Notes under the pieces: model-generated
Told to the model about the DNA's origin: nothing
What the model saw: the letters and a program-made list of their open reading frames with translations, nothing else
Databases searched by the model: none
Position numbers and translations under genes: made by a program
Shown: positions 8,103 to 21,429 of the stretch, one piece after another
Position numbering within the stretch: the first letter of the stretch is position 1
How the letters are laid out: the number at the start of each line of letters is the position of its first letter
From: JAGPUQ01 sp036677085
GTDB taxonomy: Bacteria; Pseudomonadota; Gammaproteobacteria; Pseudomonadales; Porticoccaceae
Length of the DNA: 30,468 nt
Direction of reading: 5' to 3'
Assembly: GCA_036677085.1 (NCBI GenBank)
Contig: JAKFFI010000003.1
Span: 1 to 30,468, forward strand

Positions 8103-9452
8103 ATGGCCAGAGCCTTGCCCGCCAATGATCAGCGCACCGTAGTGGCCGGACTCGGTGCCACCGGCCTGTCGGTGGCCCGCTACCTGGCCGCGCAAGGCGA
8201 GATTTTTGCCGTGGTGGACACCCGCACGGCGCCGCCCGGCCTCGCCGCGCTGGCCGCGGAATTTCCCGAGGTTCCGGTGTTCCTCGGCGGTCTGGATGCC
8301 GAGTTGCTCGCCCGCGCCACGCGCATCATCCTGAGTCCGGGCCTCGCATTGGCGGAGCCCGCGCTGGCCGCCGCTGCCGCGGTCGGGACCGAGATCATCG
8401 GGGACATCGAGTTGTTTGCCCGTGCGGCGCGGGCGCCGATCATCGCCATCACCGGTTCGAACGGCAAAAGCACGGTGACCGAACTGGTGGGCGCGATGGC
8501 GATCACGGCGGGCCGCCGGGTCGCGGTAGGCGGCAATCTGGGGACTCCGGCACTCGATCTGCTGGACGACGATACCGAGCTCTATGTGCTGGAGCTTTCC
8601 AGCTTTCAGCTTGAAACCACAAAGGTATTGGGTGCCGCAGTTGCAACCGTGCTCAACATCAGTCCCGATCATCTGGATCGTTACCCCGATCTGGCGGCAT
8701 ATCGCAGCGCCAAACAGCGTATTTTCCGCGGCGCGCGGCACATCGTCTGCAATCGCGACGACCCGCAGTCCACGCCCCCGGACGCGATTCGCGCACCCTG
8801 TTCGAGCTTCGGACTCGGGCAGCCCCCGGGTGACGGCTTCGGATTGGCGATGGATGGGGATCGTCAATGGCTCGCCTGGGGATCGACACTGCTGGTGCCG
8901 GTCGACGAGATCGGCCTCAAGGGCCGTCACAACGTCGCCAATGCGCTCGCTGCGCTCGCCCTCGGGCGCGCCGCCGGTCTGCCCATGGCGTCGATGGTCA
9001 CCGCCCTGCGCAGCTTCACGGGTCTGCCGCATCGCTGTCAGCAGGTGCTGGCGCGCGATGGCATTACCTGGATCGACGATTCAAAAGCCACCAATGTGGG
9101 CGCCGCCGTCGCGGCTATCGAAGGTCTCGCCGGGGCGGCGCCCAACCTGATATGGATCGCCGGCGGGCAGGGCAAGGGCCAGACCTTCGCGGCACTGGCG
9201 GCGGTGCTTCCCGGGCGGGTGCGCAAGGCCCTGCTGCTGGGTGAAGACGCCGATCGGATAGAGACGGCGATCGCCGGGCGCGTGCCGGTGACGCGCGTGG
9301 CGTCGATGGCGGCGGCCGTTGCGGCGGCGCGCGCGGCGGCCCGGCCCGGCGACTGCGTGCTGCTCTCGCCGGCCTGTGCCAGCTTTGACATGTTTGCGAA
9401 CTACGCCGACCGCGGCGATCAGTTCGCGCGCGCCGCGCGGGCGCTGCCATGA
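8103..9452 (+). CDS. murD: UDP-MurNAc-L-alanine:D-glutamate ligase MurD
   Basis: This cytoplasmic ATP-dependent ligase adds D-glutamate to UDP-MurNAc-L-alanine. It has 449 residues. An N-terminal Rossmann-like domain has GLGATGLSVARYLA near 16-29. The ATP loop is AITGSNGKSTVTEL near 115-128, with NISPDHLDRY and the GRHNVANALAAL block further on. The C-terminal domain has WIDDSKATNVGA and ends with LLSPACASFDMF, both typical of MurD. It begins seven bases after the mraY stop without an obvious ribosome site, and its end overlaps ftsW by four bases. Confidence 0.95.
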   Translation: MARALPANDQRTVVAGLGATGLSVARYLAAQGEIFAVVDTRTAPPGLAALAAEFPEVPVFLGGLDAELLARATRIILSPGLALAEPALAAAAAVGTEIIGDIELFARAARAPIIAITGSNGKSTVTELVGAMAITAGRRVAVGGNLGTPALDLLDDDTELYVLELSSFQLETTKVLGAAVATVLNISPDHLDRYPDLAAYRSAKQRIFRGARHIVCNRDDPQSTPPDAIRAPCSSFGLGQPPGDGFGLAMDGDRQWLAWGSTLLVPVDEIGLKGRHNVANALAALALGRAAGLPMASMVTALRSFTGLPHRCQQVLARDGITWIDDSKATNVGAAVAAIEGLAGAAPNLIWIAGGQGKGQTFAALAAVLPGRVRKALLLGEDADRIETAIAGRVPVTRVASMAAAVAAARAAARPGDCVLLSPACASFDMFANYADRGDQFARAARALP

Positions 9453-10690
9453 AAACGGCTGCGCATGGGGAAAATCGTGGCGGCGCGGCGTTCAAGGCGC
9501 AGGTGCTCCAGCAGGTGGGTAAATGGCTTCCGGTCGGGTCTCCACTGCTCCCGCGCGGCCTCGATCCCTGGCTCGCCGGCAGTGTGCTGGCGCTGCTCTC
9601 GCTGGGGTTGGTGATGGTCGCGTCGGCCTCCATCGGGCTCGCCACCGGCGCTGGCGACGCGCTGTTCTTTGTCAAGCGGCATCTGCTGTACCTGGGTCTG
9701 GCGGGCCTGCTCGCCCTTGTCGTGCTGCGGGTTCCGCTGGCATGGTGGTACGCCCAGAGCGCCACGCTCCTGATCGTCGCGGTGGTGCTGCTGGCGCTGG
9801 TGCTGATTCCCGGCATTGGTCGTGAAGTCAACGGCAGTCGCCGCTGGCTGGCGCTGGGATCGTTTTCCTTTCAGGTGGCAGAGTTTGCCAAGCTCGCCAT
9901 GGTGGTGTTCACCGCCGCCTACCTGCAACGCCGGCAATTGCACCTGCGGGAGGAGTGGCAGGATTTCGCCAAGCCCCTGGCGATCCTCGGTGTGCTGGCG
10001 GTGCTGATGTTGCTGCAGCCCGACCTGGGCTCCATCGTGGTGATCGCGGCGACCATCGTGATGATGCTGTTTCTCGCCGGTGTGCGCCTGGGGCAGTTTT
10101 TCCTGCTGATGTCGTTCGGTGCCGCCGCGCTGGCGGCTCTCGTGCTGTATTCGCCCTATCGGGCGCAGCGCCTGGTGGCCTATCTCGATCCCTGGGCGGA
10201 CCAGTACGACAGCGGCTATCAACTGACACAGTCGCTGATCGCGTTCGGGCGCGGCGGCTGGTTCGGCGTGGGTCTGGGCAACAGCGTCCAGAAAGCGCTG
10301 TATCTGCCGGAAGCCCACACCGACTTTATCTTTGCGATCTTCGCCGAGGAATTCGGCTGGCTCGGTGTGGTGGCGGTAGTGCTGGTGTTCTCGCTGCTGG
10401 TGGCGCGCTGCTTTGCCTGCGCCCGCAGCGCGATGCAACGGCAGGACTGGTTTGCAACCTACATTGCGTTTGGTATCGGGATTCTGGTGGCGGGTCAGGC
10501 CTTCATCAATATCGGCGTCACGGCCGGGCTGCTCCCCACCAAGGGACTCACCCTGCCGCTGGTGAGCTATGGCGGCAGCAGTCTGCTGGCGTCCAGTGCC
10601 ATGGTGGCGCTGGTACTGCGCATCGGTGCCGAGATGGAACAGCGCGCGGAAGTCGCGCGGCAGGTGCGCCGTGAACGCAGTGGAGGTTAG
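9449..10690 (+). CDS. ftsW: septal peptidoglycan polymerase FtsW (SEDS family)
   Basis: A polytopic membrane glycosyltransferase that polymerises lipid II at the septum, paired with FtsI. It has 413 residues and about ten hydrophobic segments. SEDS hallmarks are the NGSRRWLALGSFSFQ loop, QPDLGSIVVI, the AHTDFIFAIFAEEFGW stretch, and the C-terminal block with INIGVTAGLLPTKGL and PLVSYGGSSLL. About 40 residues at the N-terminus are cytoplasmic and not conserved. The position between murD and murG separates it from the elongation paralogue RodA. ATG at 9449 overlaps the murD stop, and its end overlaps the likely murG start. Confidence 0.95.
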   Translation: MKTAAHGENRGGAAFKAQVLQQVGKWLPVGSPLLPRGLDPWLAGSVLALLSLGLVMVASASIGLATGAGDALFFVKRHLLYLGLAGLLALVVLRVPLAWWYAQSATLLIVAVVLLALVLIPGIGREVNGSRRWLALGSFSFQVAEFAKLAMVVFTAAYLQRRQLHLREEWQDFAKPLAILGVLAVLMLLQPDLGSIVVIAATIVMMLFLAGVRLGQFFLLMSFGAAALAALVLYSPYRAQRLVAYLDPWADQYDSGYQLTQSLIAFGRGGWFGVGLGNSVQKALYLPEAHTDFIFAIFAEEFGWLGVVAVVLVFSLLVARCFACARSAMQRQDWFATYIAFGIGILVAGQAFINIGVTAGLLPTKGLTLPLVSYGGSSLLASSAMVALVLRIGAEMEQRAEVARQVRRERSGG

Positions 10691-11747
10691 GCGGGTGCTG
10701 ATCATGGCGGGCGGTACCGGTGGCCACGTGTTCCCCGCCCTCGCGGTGGCCGACGAACTGCGCGCGCGTGGCTGCGAGGTGCACTGGCTGGGTACGCGCC
10801 GCGGCATCGAGGCGCGACTGGTGCCCGAGCGCGGCTACCCGATCCATTTTCTCAAGGTCTCGGGGCTGCGGGGTGTAGGCATGCGGGCGCGGCTGCGGGG
10901 CTTTCTGGGTCTCGTCATCGCTGCTGTGCAGGCATTGGCCGCGGTACGCCGGCTGCGGCCCCAGGTGGTGCTCGGGTTTGGCGGCTTTGCGGCGGGTCCG
11001 GGCGGCATCGCCGCGCGGACATTGGGAATTCCTCTGGTCATTCACGAACAGAATGCGATCGCCGGCACCACCAACCGGCTGCTGGCGCGGTTTGCGACCC
11101 GGGTACTGGGCGCATTTCCGGGGGTGCTGCCCGGCGCGCAGCAGTGTGGCAATCCGGTGCGCGCCGCCATCGCGGCGCTGGCCGTGACGCCGGTAGACCG
11201 ATCTCATCCCGGCCCCGCACACCTGCTGGTGCTCGGCGGCAGTCTGGGGGCACGCGCGCTCAACACTCTGGTTCCGGCGGCGTTGGCGCTGTTGCCGTCG
11301 ACGGCGCGGCCAGTGGTGCGCCATCAGTGCGGCGAGACCCATCTGGAGGCCGCGCGCGCCGCCTACCGCGACGCCGGCGTGGCCGCCGACGTGGTGCCCT
11401 TCATCGCCGATATGGCAGCAGCCTATGGTTGGGCGGATTTCGCGGTCTGCCGTGCCGGAGCACTCACCGTCTCCGAGCTTGCCGCAGCGGGATTGCCTGC
11501 CATTCTGGTGCCCTATCCCCATGCCATCGACGACCACCAGTACCACAACGCCCGCTGGTTGGAGCAGGGCGGAGCGGCGCTGCTGTTCCGGGAGGAAGCG
11601 CTCGACAGCAGGCGGTTGGCGGCGACCATCGCGGACTTGAGCACCGATACCGCGCACCGTGCCGCCATGGGCGTGCAAGCGCGTGCCCTGGCGCTGCCGG
11701 ATGCCGCCCAGGCGGTGGCCGCGGCCTGTCTGGAGGTGGCGCGATGA
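10671..11747 (+). CDS. murG: lipid II synthase MurG (GlcNAc transferase)
   Basis: A peripheral membrane glycosyltransferase (GT28) on the cytoplasmic face that adds GlcNAc to lipid I. Up to 358 residues. The N-domain has the glycine-rich loop MAGGTGGHVFPALAVA, then FGGFAAGPGG and HEQNAIAG. The C-domain has LVLGGSLGARALN and the donor site AGALTVSELAAAGLPAILVP followed by HQYHNA. The start is uncertain. GTG 10671 gives a normal N-terminus with a 20-base overlap into ftsW. GTG 10695 follows GGAGG at 10681-10685 and gives no overlap, but leaves almost nothing before the glycine loop. Confidence 0.94.
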   Translation: MNAVEVRRVLIMAGGTGGHVFPALAVADELRARGCEVHWLGTRRGIEARLVPERGYPIHFLKVSGLRGVGMRARLRGFLGLVIAAVQALAAVRRLRPQVVLGFGGFAAGPGGIAARTLGIPLVIHEQNAIAGTTNRLLARFATRVLGAFPGVLPGAQQCGNPVRAAIAALAVTPVDRSHPGPAHLLVLGGSLGARALNTLVPAALALLPSTARPVVRHQCGETHLEAARAAYRDAGVAADVVPFIADMAAAYGWADFAVCRAGALTVSELAAAGLPAILVPYPHAIDDHQYHNARWLEQGGAALLFREEALDSRRLAATIADLSTDTAHRAAMGVQARALALPDAAQAVAAACLEVAR

Positions 11748-13156
11748 GCGGGGTGTTTCAGGTGCCGGAAATGCGCCGCATTCGCCGTATCCATTTCGTC
11801 GGGATCGGCGGTGTCGGCATGAGCGGCATCGCCGAGGTGCTGCTGAATCAGGGCTATCGGATTTCAGGATCGGATCTGGCAGAAAGCGCCAACGTCCTGC
11901 GCCTGCGGGAGTTGGGCGCCGAAGTCTGGATCGGCCACCACGCCGCCCAGGTGGAGGGCGCCGATGTGGTGGTGCAGTCGGCGGCGGTGACCGCGTCCAA
12001 TCCCGAGCTGATGGCGGCGCGGGACGCGCGCATTCCCATCGTGCAGCGCGCCGAAATGCTCGCCGAGCTGATGCGCTACCGTCACGGCATCGCGGTCGCC
12101 GGCACCCACGGCAAGACCACCACCACCAGTCTGATCGTGGCGATCCTGGCGGCGGCGGGGCGCAAGCCAACCTTCGTCATCGGCGGTCGGGTGAACAGCG
12201 CAGGCGCGAACGCGGGGCTCGGCGAAAGCCGCTACCTGGTGGCGGAGGCCGACGAGAGCGATGCGTCCTTCCTGCACTTGCAGCCCATGGTCGCGGTGGT
12301 CACCAACATCGATCAGGACCACATGGCGACCTATGATTTCGAGGTCGCCAAACTCAAGCGGACCTTCGTCGAGTTTCTGCACAATCTGCCGTTTTACGGA
12401 CTCGCGGTCCTCTGTATCGACGATCCCACCGTCCGCGAACTGCTGCCCCAGGTGGCGCGCCCGACACTCACTTACGGCTTTGCCGAAGACGCGGATTTTC
12501 GGGTTGCGGACGTCACCTTCGCTGCTTCCCGCTCCCGCTTTTCGCTGCACCGACCCGCCCGCGAGCCGCTCGTGATCGAGCTCAATATTCCCGGCGTGCA
12601 CAATGTGCTGAACGCAGCGGCCGCCGTTGCCATCGCGACGGACGAGGGCGTTGCCGACAGCGCCATCCTGACCGGGCTCGGCGGTTTTCAGGGCGTCGGT
12701 CGTCGCTTCGAGATACAGGGCGAGTACCCGGTCGACGCCGGCACCGCCATGCTGGTGGACGACTACGGCCACCATCCCGTCGAGGTGGCGGCGACCCAAC
12801 GCGCGGTGCGCGACGGCTGGCCCGACCGGCGCCTGGTGATGATCTTTCAACCCCACCGCTACAGCCGCACCCGGGATCTCTACGAGGATTTCGTGCAGGT
12901 GCTGTCCGGTTGCGATCTGCTGGTGTTGCTCCCGGTCTATGCCGCCGGCGAAGACGAAATTCCCGGGGCCGACAGCCGCAGTCTGTGCCGCAGCATCCGT
13001 CTGCGCGGTGTGCTCGATCCCATCTATGCCGACAGCATCGAGGCGGTGCCGGACCTGCTGCGCAACCTGGTGCGGCCCGGTGACATCGTGATCACCCAGG
13101 GCGCGGGCAATGTCACTCGGCTGGCGCGCCTGCTCGCCGAGCGGGGGCTGGGCTGA
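11744..13156 (+). CDS. murC: UDP-MurNAc:L-alanine ligase MurC
   Basis: The first Mur ligase, adding L-alanine to UDP-MurNAc with ATP in the cytoplasm. It has 470 residues. The N-domain has HFVGIGGVGMSGIAEVLLNQG near 17-37. The ATP loop AGTHGKTTTTS is at 119-129, followed by EADESDASFL and TNIDQDHMATYDFE. The C-domain has DDYGHHPVEV and FQPHRYSRT, which are specific to MurC. The ATG at 11744 overlaps the murG stop, with GGAGG at 11732-11736 upstream. Its product depends on UDP-MurNAc from MurA and MurB, neither of which is encoded here. Confidence 0.96.
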   Translation: MSGVFQVPEMRRIRRIHFVGIGGVGMSGIAEVLLNQGYRISGSDLAESANVLRLRELGAEVWIGHHAAQVEGADVVVQSAAVTASNPELMAARDARIPIVQRAEMLAELMRYRHGIAVAGTHGKTTTTSLIVAILAAAGRKPTFVIGGRVNSAGANAGLGESRYLVAEADESDASFLHLQPMVAVVTNIDQDHMATYDFEVAKLKRTFVEFLHNLPFYGLAVLCIDDPTVRELLPQVARPTLTYGFAEDADFRVADVTFAASRSRFSLHRPAREPLVIELNIPGVHNVLNAAAAVAIATDEGVADSAILTGLGGFQGVGRRFEIQGEYPVDAGTAMLVDDYGHHPVEVAATQRAVRDGWPDRRLVMIFQPHRYSRTRDLYEDFVQVLSGCDLLVLLPVYAAGEDEIPGADSRSLCRSIRLRGVLDPIYADSIEAVPDLLRNLVRPGDIVITQGAGNVTRLARLLAERGLG

Positions 13157-14121
13157 TGGCCGCGCCGCGACCGGATCCGCGCAGCTTTGGCCGGGTGGCG
13201 GTGCTCTACGGCGGGCGCTCCGCCGAGCGTGAAGTGTCCCTCAAGAGCGGCGCCGCGGTGCTGCGCGGGCTGTTGGAAGCCGGCGTCGATGCCTACGGGA
13301 TCGATGCCGGAGTGGACCTGCTGCAACAGTTGCTGGCCACCCGGCCGGACCGGGTGTTCATCGCGCTCCACGGGTCCGGCGGCGAGGACGGCACCGTCCA
13401 GGGCGCGCTCGAATGGCTGGGAATTCCCTACACCGGCAGCGGCGTCAAGGCGGCGGCGCTCGCCATGGACAAGCTGCGCTGCAAGCAGTTGTGGCAGGGC
13501 GTGGGACTCCCCACCGCGCGCTTTGCCGTGCTGGAGGCCGGCAGCGACTGGGCGGCGGTACTCGCCGAGCTCGGTGGCGACGTGATGGTCAAGCCGGCCC
13601 ATGAGGGCTCGAGTCTCGGCATGGCGCGCGCGCGCAGCGGCGCGGAACTCGAACTGGCCTGGCGCAACGCAGCGGTCTACGACGCCTGCGTGATCGCCGA
13701 ATCCTGGATCGCCGGCGCCGAGTACACCATCGCGATTCTCGGCGACCGCGCGCTGCCGGTGATCCGGCTCGAGACCGAGCGCGAATTCTACGACTACGAA
13801 GCCAAATACCTGCGCGACGACACCCGCTATCTCTGCCCGTGCGGGCTGCCTGCGGAGCGCGAGGCCGAACTCCAGGCGCTGGCCCTGCGCGCTTTCGCAA
13901 GCCTGGACGCACGCGGCTGGGGGCGCGTCGATGTGATGGCCACTGCCGACGGCCAGTGGTGCCTGCTGGAAGTCAACGCGGTTCCCGGGATGACCGACCA
14001 CAGCCTGGTGCCCATGGCCGCCGCCGCCGCCGGGTTGTCGTTTGCGGAGCTGGTGCTGGAAATTCTCGCCAGTGCCGTCTGTGGCGATGGCATCTGTGGC
14101 GATAAGGGTCGCGCGCCATGA
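13156..14121 (+). CDS. ddl: D-alanine:D-alanine ligase
   Basis: A cytoplasmic ATP-grasp enzyme that makes the D-Ala-D-Ala dipeptide used by MurF. It has 321 residues, the compact DdlB size. The N-terminal signature is YGGRSAEREVSLKSG near 19-33, then HGSGGEDGTVQGALEWLGIP near 74-93 and YTGSGV. KPAHEGSSLG begins the ATP-binding half, and the magnesium site is LLEVNAVPGMTDHSLVP near 273-289. The ATG at 13156 shares one base with the murC stop. Many gammaproteobacteria have ddl directly after murC, as here; others have murB between them. The end overlaps ftsQ by four bases. Confidence 0.95.
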   Translation: MAAPRPDPRSFGRVAVLYGGRSAEREVSLKSGAAVLRGLLEAGVDAYGIDAGVDLLQQLLATRPDRVFIALHGSGGEDGTVQGALEWLGIPYTGSGVKAAALAMDKLRCKQLWQGVGLPTARFAVLEAGSDWAAVLAELGGDVMVKPAHEGSSLGMARARSGAELELAWRNAAVYDACVIAESWIAGAEYTIAILGDRALPVIRLETEREFYDYEAKYLRDDTRYLCPCGLPAEREAELQALALRAFASLDARGWGRVDVMATADGQWCLLEVNAVPGMTDHSLVPMAAAAAGLSFAELVLEILASAVCGDGICGDKGRAP

Positions 14122-14897
14122 GCGCGACGCGGCGCTTTCAGGGCGCGCGACCCCGCGACCGGGCGCCTCGCGTCGATATCGGGCGCCTGCTGCGCGTGGC
14201 TGGCTTCACCCTGGTGCTGACCGCGGCGCTGACGGTGCTGGCAGCCGCCGGCCTGGTGTTGTACCGCTATCTGGATGCGCCGCTGCGTGTCGTTGCGGTG
14301 GACGGCCACATCCGCCACCTGGGTCGCGCCGAAATCGAGGATCTGGTCAGCCAGTATCTCGATGGCGGCTTTCTCACGCTGGATATGCGGGCGTTGCAGC
14401 GCGGTCTTGAAGCCCATCCCTGGATTGCCAGCGTGCGCGCGCGGCGCGAATGGCCCAACGGCCTCTACCTTCATCTCGACGAAGAGGCGCCGGTCGCGCG
14501 GTGGCGCGCTGATGAATTCCTCAATAGCCGGGGCGAAGTATTGCCCGGTGTGTCTGCGGACGATTTCACGAATCTGCCGGAACTGATTGGCAGCGAAGGT
14601 TCGGAGGCGGAAGTGATGGCCGCGTATCGCACAGCGGCGGAGCGCCTGGCCCGCGACGACCTGCGCGTCGAGCGCTTCGCCCGCGATGACGCCGGACTCA
14701 GCCTGCGGCTGGCCGGTGGCGCCGAACTGATCCTGGGACGCGCCGACACGGATGCGCGTCTGGCGCGCTTTCAGGTGCTGTGGCGCAAGGGGCTGGCGGC
14801 ACGGCGCGACGAATTGGCGCGCGTCGATGCGCGTTACGACAACGGCATTGCCGTGCGCTGGCGCGCGGCGCCACCCGCGGCGAACCCTGCCGGATGA
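14118..14897 (+). CDS. ftsQ: cell division protein FtsQ
   Basis: A bitopic divisome protein of 259 residues. It has a basic cytoplasmic tail, one membrane helix near 25-49 (LRVAGFTLVLTAALTVL) and a periplasmic POTRA domain from about 56 with the family pattern LRVVAVDGHIRHL. EAHPWIASVRARREWPNGL follows, and then the FtsQ beta domain. It anchors FtsL/FtsB to the divisome. ATG at 14118 overlaps the ddl stop. Unlike the genes before it, it is separated from the next gene by 27 bases. Confidence 0.93.
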   Translation: MSATRRFQGARPRDRAPRVDIGRLLRVAGFTLVLTAALTVLAAAGLVLYRYLDAPLRVVAVDGHIRHLGRAEIEDLVSQYLDGGFLTLDMRALQRGLEAHPWIASVRARREWPNGLYLHLDEEAPVARWRADEFLNSRGEVLPGVSADDFTNLPELIGSEGSEAEVMAAYRTAAERLARDDLRVERFARDDAGLSLRLAGGAELILGRADTDARLARFQVLWRKGLAARRDELARVDARYDNGIAVRWRAAPPAANPAG

Positions 14898-14924
14898 AGC
14901 GAGGACATTGTATGGGGAGAGGGT

Positions 14925-16157
14925 ATGGCAGGCATTAGCGGCGAACAGATGATCGTCGGACTGGATATTGGCACTTCCAAGGTGGTGGCGATCATTGGCG
15001 TTGCGGGCCCCAGCGGACAGCTCGAGATCGTCGGGACGGGAATGCATCCGTCTTCCGGCATCAAGAAGGGCGTGGTGGTCAACATCGAATCCACGGTGCA
15101 CGCGATTCAGCGCGCCATCGAGGAAGTCGAATTGATGGCCGGTTGTCAGATCCATTCGGTCTACGCCGGTATCGCGGGCAGCCATATCCGCAGCCTCAAC
15201 TCCCACGGCATCGTCGCCATCCGCGACCGCGAGGTGCACCAGACCGACATCGATCGGGTCATCGATGCCGCCCGCGCGGTGGCCATTCCGGCCGATCAGG
15301 AGATCCTCCACGTGCTGCCCCAGGAGTTCATCATCGACAACCAGGAGGGCGTGCGCGAGCCCCTGGGCATGTCGGGCGTGCGCCTGGAAGCCAAGGTGCA
15401 CCTGGTGACCTGTGCCGCCAATGCCGCCCAGAACATCAAGAAGTGCATCCGCCGCTGCGGGCTGGAGGTGGACGACATCATCCTGGAGCAGCTGGCGTCC
15501 AGCTACGCCGTGCTCACCGAGGACGAGAAGCAGCTCGGTGTCTGTCTGGTGGATATCGGCGGCGGCACCACGGATATCGCCGTGTTCACCGAAGGCGCCA
15601 TCCGCCACACCGGCGTGATTCCCATCGCCGGCGACCAGGTCACCAACGACATCGCCATGGCGCTGCGCACCCCCACCGCGCATGCCGAGGAACTCAAGAT
15701 CAAATATGCCTGCGCGCTGGCCCAGCTCGCCGGCCCTGACGAGACCATCAAGGTGCCGAGCGTGGGCGATCGGGCGCCGCGCAGTCTGTCGCGCCAGGCG
15801 CTGGCCGAGGTCGTGGAGCCGCGCTACGACGAGCTGTTCACCCTGGTGCAGTCCGAGTTGCGACGCAGCGGTCTCGAGGACCTGCTCGCCGCCGGCATCG
15901 TCCTCACCGGGGGCACCGCCAAGATGGAGGGCGTGGTGGATCTCGCCGAAGAAATCTTTCACATGCCGGTGCGGCTCGGGATGCCCCAGAACATCCAGGG
16001 TCTCGCTGACATTGTTAACAACCCGATCTATTCCACTGGTGTCGGGTTGTTGCTTTACGGGCTGCAACAGCAGCAGGAAAACCGGAACGTGCCGAAGAAG
16101 GGGGCCGCCAGCGGACTCCTCGGACGTATCCGGCAGTGGTTTCAGAACAATTTGTAG
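14925..16157 (+). CDS. ftsA: cell division protein FtsA
   Basis: An actin-like ATPase that ties FtsZ filaments to the membrane. It has 410 residues. The phosphate 1 loop VGLDIGTSKVVAIIG is at 11-25. The phosphate 2 motif LVDIGGGTTDIAVF begins near 208 and the adenosine motif GIVLTGGTAKMEGV lies in the last quarter. The last 14 residues, GLLGRIRQWFQNNL, are the amphipathic membrane-targeting helix. The ATG at 14925 follows GGGGAGAGGG. An earlier ATG at 14912 is out of frame. It is encoded directly ahead of ftsZ with a 38-base gap. Confidence 0.96.
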   Translation: MAGISGEQMIVGLDIGTSKVVAIIGVAGPSGQLEIVGTGMHPSSGIKKGVVVNIESTVHAIQRAIEEVELMAGCQIHSVYAGIAGSHIRSLNSHGIVAIRDREVHQTDIDRVIDAARAVAIPADQEILHVLPQEFIIDNQEGVREPLGMSGVRLEAKVHLVTCAANAAQNIKKCIRRCGLEVDDIILEQLASSYAVLTEDEKQLGVCLVDIGGGTTDIAVFTEGAIRHTGVIPIAGDQVTNDIAMALRTPTAHAEELKIKYACALAQLAGPDETIKVPSVGDRAPRSLSRQALAEVVEPRYDELFTLVQSELRRSGLEDLLAAGIVLTGGTAKMEGVVDLAEEIFHMPVRLGMPQNIQGLADIVNNPIYSTGVGLLLYGLQQQQENRNVPKKGAASGLLGRIRQWFQNNL

Positions 16158-16195
16158 GGCACGTTCAACTGGCAGCTTGCGCAAGGGGTAATCAC

Positions 16196-17356
<1,161 letters not shown>

Positions 17357-17371
17357 TGCCATGCCCATGAC

Positions 17372-17404
17372 GCACAGCCCCTGATCCCCTTCCGGGGGCT
17401 GTGC
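17372..17404 (+). terminator. hairpin after ftsZ, probable end of the dcw operon
   Basis: A ten-base perfect stem, GCACAGCCCC with GGGGCTGTGC, and a 13-base loop begin 16 bases after the ftsZ stop. The following sequence, TGTCCCGTG, has no T run, so termination efficiency is uncertain, but the position suits the end of the cluster. Confidence 0.55.
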
Positions 17405-17499
17405 TGTCCCGTGCCTTGAATATCTTCCCGGCCAAGGCCGCGCGTTGTGCGCCGCGCACGGATGCATGCGCGGCTCGCTGGCGGCAGGATGTCCGGTTT

Positions 17500-17508
17500 T
17501 GCTACCAT
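17500..17508 (+). promoter_or_regulatory. possible extended -10 promoter of lpxC
   Basis: TGCTACCAT is an extended -10 element (TGn followed by TACCAT at 17503-17508) about 32 bases ahead of the lpxC start. No good -35 hexamer lies upstream. Its place between the ftsZ hairpin and lpxC supports an independent lpxC promoter. Confidence 0.4.
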
Positions 17509-17539
17509 GGGGCGCCTTGGGTTTCGGTAAGGCATCGGT

Positions 17540-18454
17540 TTGATCCAGCAGCGCACACTCAAGAATGCGATCCGCGCGACCGGTGTGGGCTTGCACACCG
17601 GGCAAAAGGTGTTTCTCACCCTGCTTCCTGCCGAACCCGATACCGGAATCTGGTTCCGGCGCACCGATCTGAACCCGCCGGTTGACATCCGTGCCCGTGC
17701 CGAGAACGTGGGCGACACCACACTCTCCACCACGCTGGTCAACGGCGATGTACGGGTCTCGACGGTGGAACACCTGCTCTCCGCACTGGCGGGTCTGGGC
17801 ATCGACAATGCGATCGTCGAGGTCACGGCACCGGAAGTGCCGATCATGGACGGCAGCGCCGGACCTTTCGTGTTCCTGATCCAGTCCGCCGGCATCGTCG
17901 AGCAGGCGCGGCCCAAAAAATTTCTGCGCATTCGCAAGGAAGTGTCGGTCGAACAGGATGGTAAAAAAGCCACCTTTCGCCCCTACGAGGGTTTCCGTGT
18001 GACGTTCGCGATCGCGTTCGACCATCCGTTGTTTGCGGCGGACGGGCTGCGGGTGACCGTCGATTTTTCCACCACATCCTTTGTCAAGGACGTGAGTCGT
18101 GCCCGGACCTTCGGTTTCATGCACGAAATCGGCTATCTGCGCTCCAAGGGGCTCGCGCTGGGTGGCAGCATGGACAATGCCATCGTGGTCGACGATAGCG
18201 GTGTGTTGAACGAAGGCGGACTGCGCTACAAGGACGAGTTCGTCAAGCACAAGATCCTGGACGCGATTGGCGATCTTTATCTGCTGGGCTACGGGCTGAT
18301 CGGTGAGTTCGACGCCGAGAAATCCGGCCACGCGCTCAACAGTGCGCTGCTGCGCAAGCTGCTGCAACGACCGGACGCCTGGGAAATCGTTACCTTCGAA
18401 GGCGAGGGAGAGGCCGTTCCCGTGTCCTATTCCCGCCCGTTGCTGGCAAGTTGA
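17540..18454 (+). CDS. lpxC: UDP-3-O-acyl-GlcNAc deacetylase LpxC
   Basis: A zinc hydrolase catalysing the committed step of lipid A synthesis. It has 304 residues, as in E. coli. The zinc ligands are H78 (STVEHLLSAL), H237 and D241 (VKHKILDAIGD), with the catalytic H264 in KSGHALNSALL. PIMDGSAGPFV and SRARTFGFM are other family blocks. The start is TTG at 17540, because it yields the conserved N-terminus MIQQRTLKNAIRATGVGLHT and AAGG lies seven bases ahead. A TTG start is of interest since LpxC amounts are tightly controlled in relatives. 182 bases without a recognisable gene follow before secA; no secM is present. Confidence 0.96.
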   Translation: MIQQRTLKNAIRATGVGLHTGQKVFLTLLPAEPDTGIWFRRTDLNPPVDIRARAENVGDTTLSTTLVNGDVRVSTVEHLLSALAGLGIDNAIVEVTAPEVPIMDGSAGPFVFLIQSAGIVEQARPKKFLRIRKEVSVEQDGKKATFRPYEGFRVTFAIAFDHPLFAADGLRVTVDFSTTSFVKDVSRARTFGFMHEIGYLRSKGLALGGSMDNAIVVDDSGVLNEGGLRYKDEFVKHKILDAIGDLYLLGYGLIGEFDAEKSGHALNSALLRKLLQRPDAWEIVTFEGEGEAVPVSYSRPLLAS

Positions 18455-18636
18455 GTCGAGTTCCGGCATCGCGCAACTCGGTGTCCGGGCGCGCGCATGC
18501 TGTTCCGGACGGCCACAGCATGAATCCGGCGCCTTATATACACCGCGTCATTCAGTGAAATAACATACAGCCCCATTTTCGGCAGGGTCCCGCGCGCTGC
18601 CGCCCTTCGCCCCTACGCAAACCCCGGGATATCCAC

Positions 18637-21399
<2,763 letters not shown>

Positions 21400-21429
21400 G
21401 CACCGCCGGATTGGTTGCGGGAGCCCGTC

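Noticed and set aside
13120..13160. murB between murC and ddl
   Set aside because: The murC stop and ddl start share a base, so there is no room for another gene, and no MurB-like sequence was found elsewhere in the window.
18455..18636. secM or DUF721-type gene, or a promoter at TATATA (18535-18540), between lpxC and secA
   Set aside because: No plausible small coding frame with an arrest or export motif was seen, and TATATA has no -35 partner at a suitable distance.
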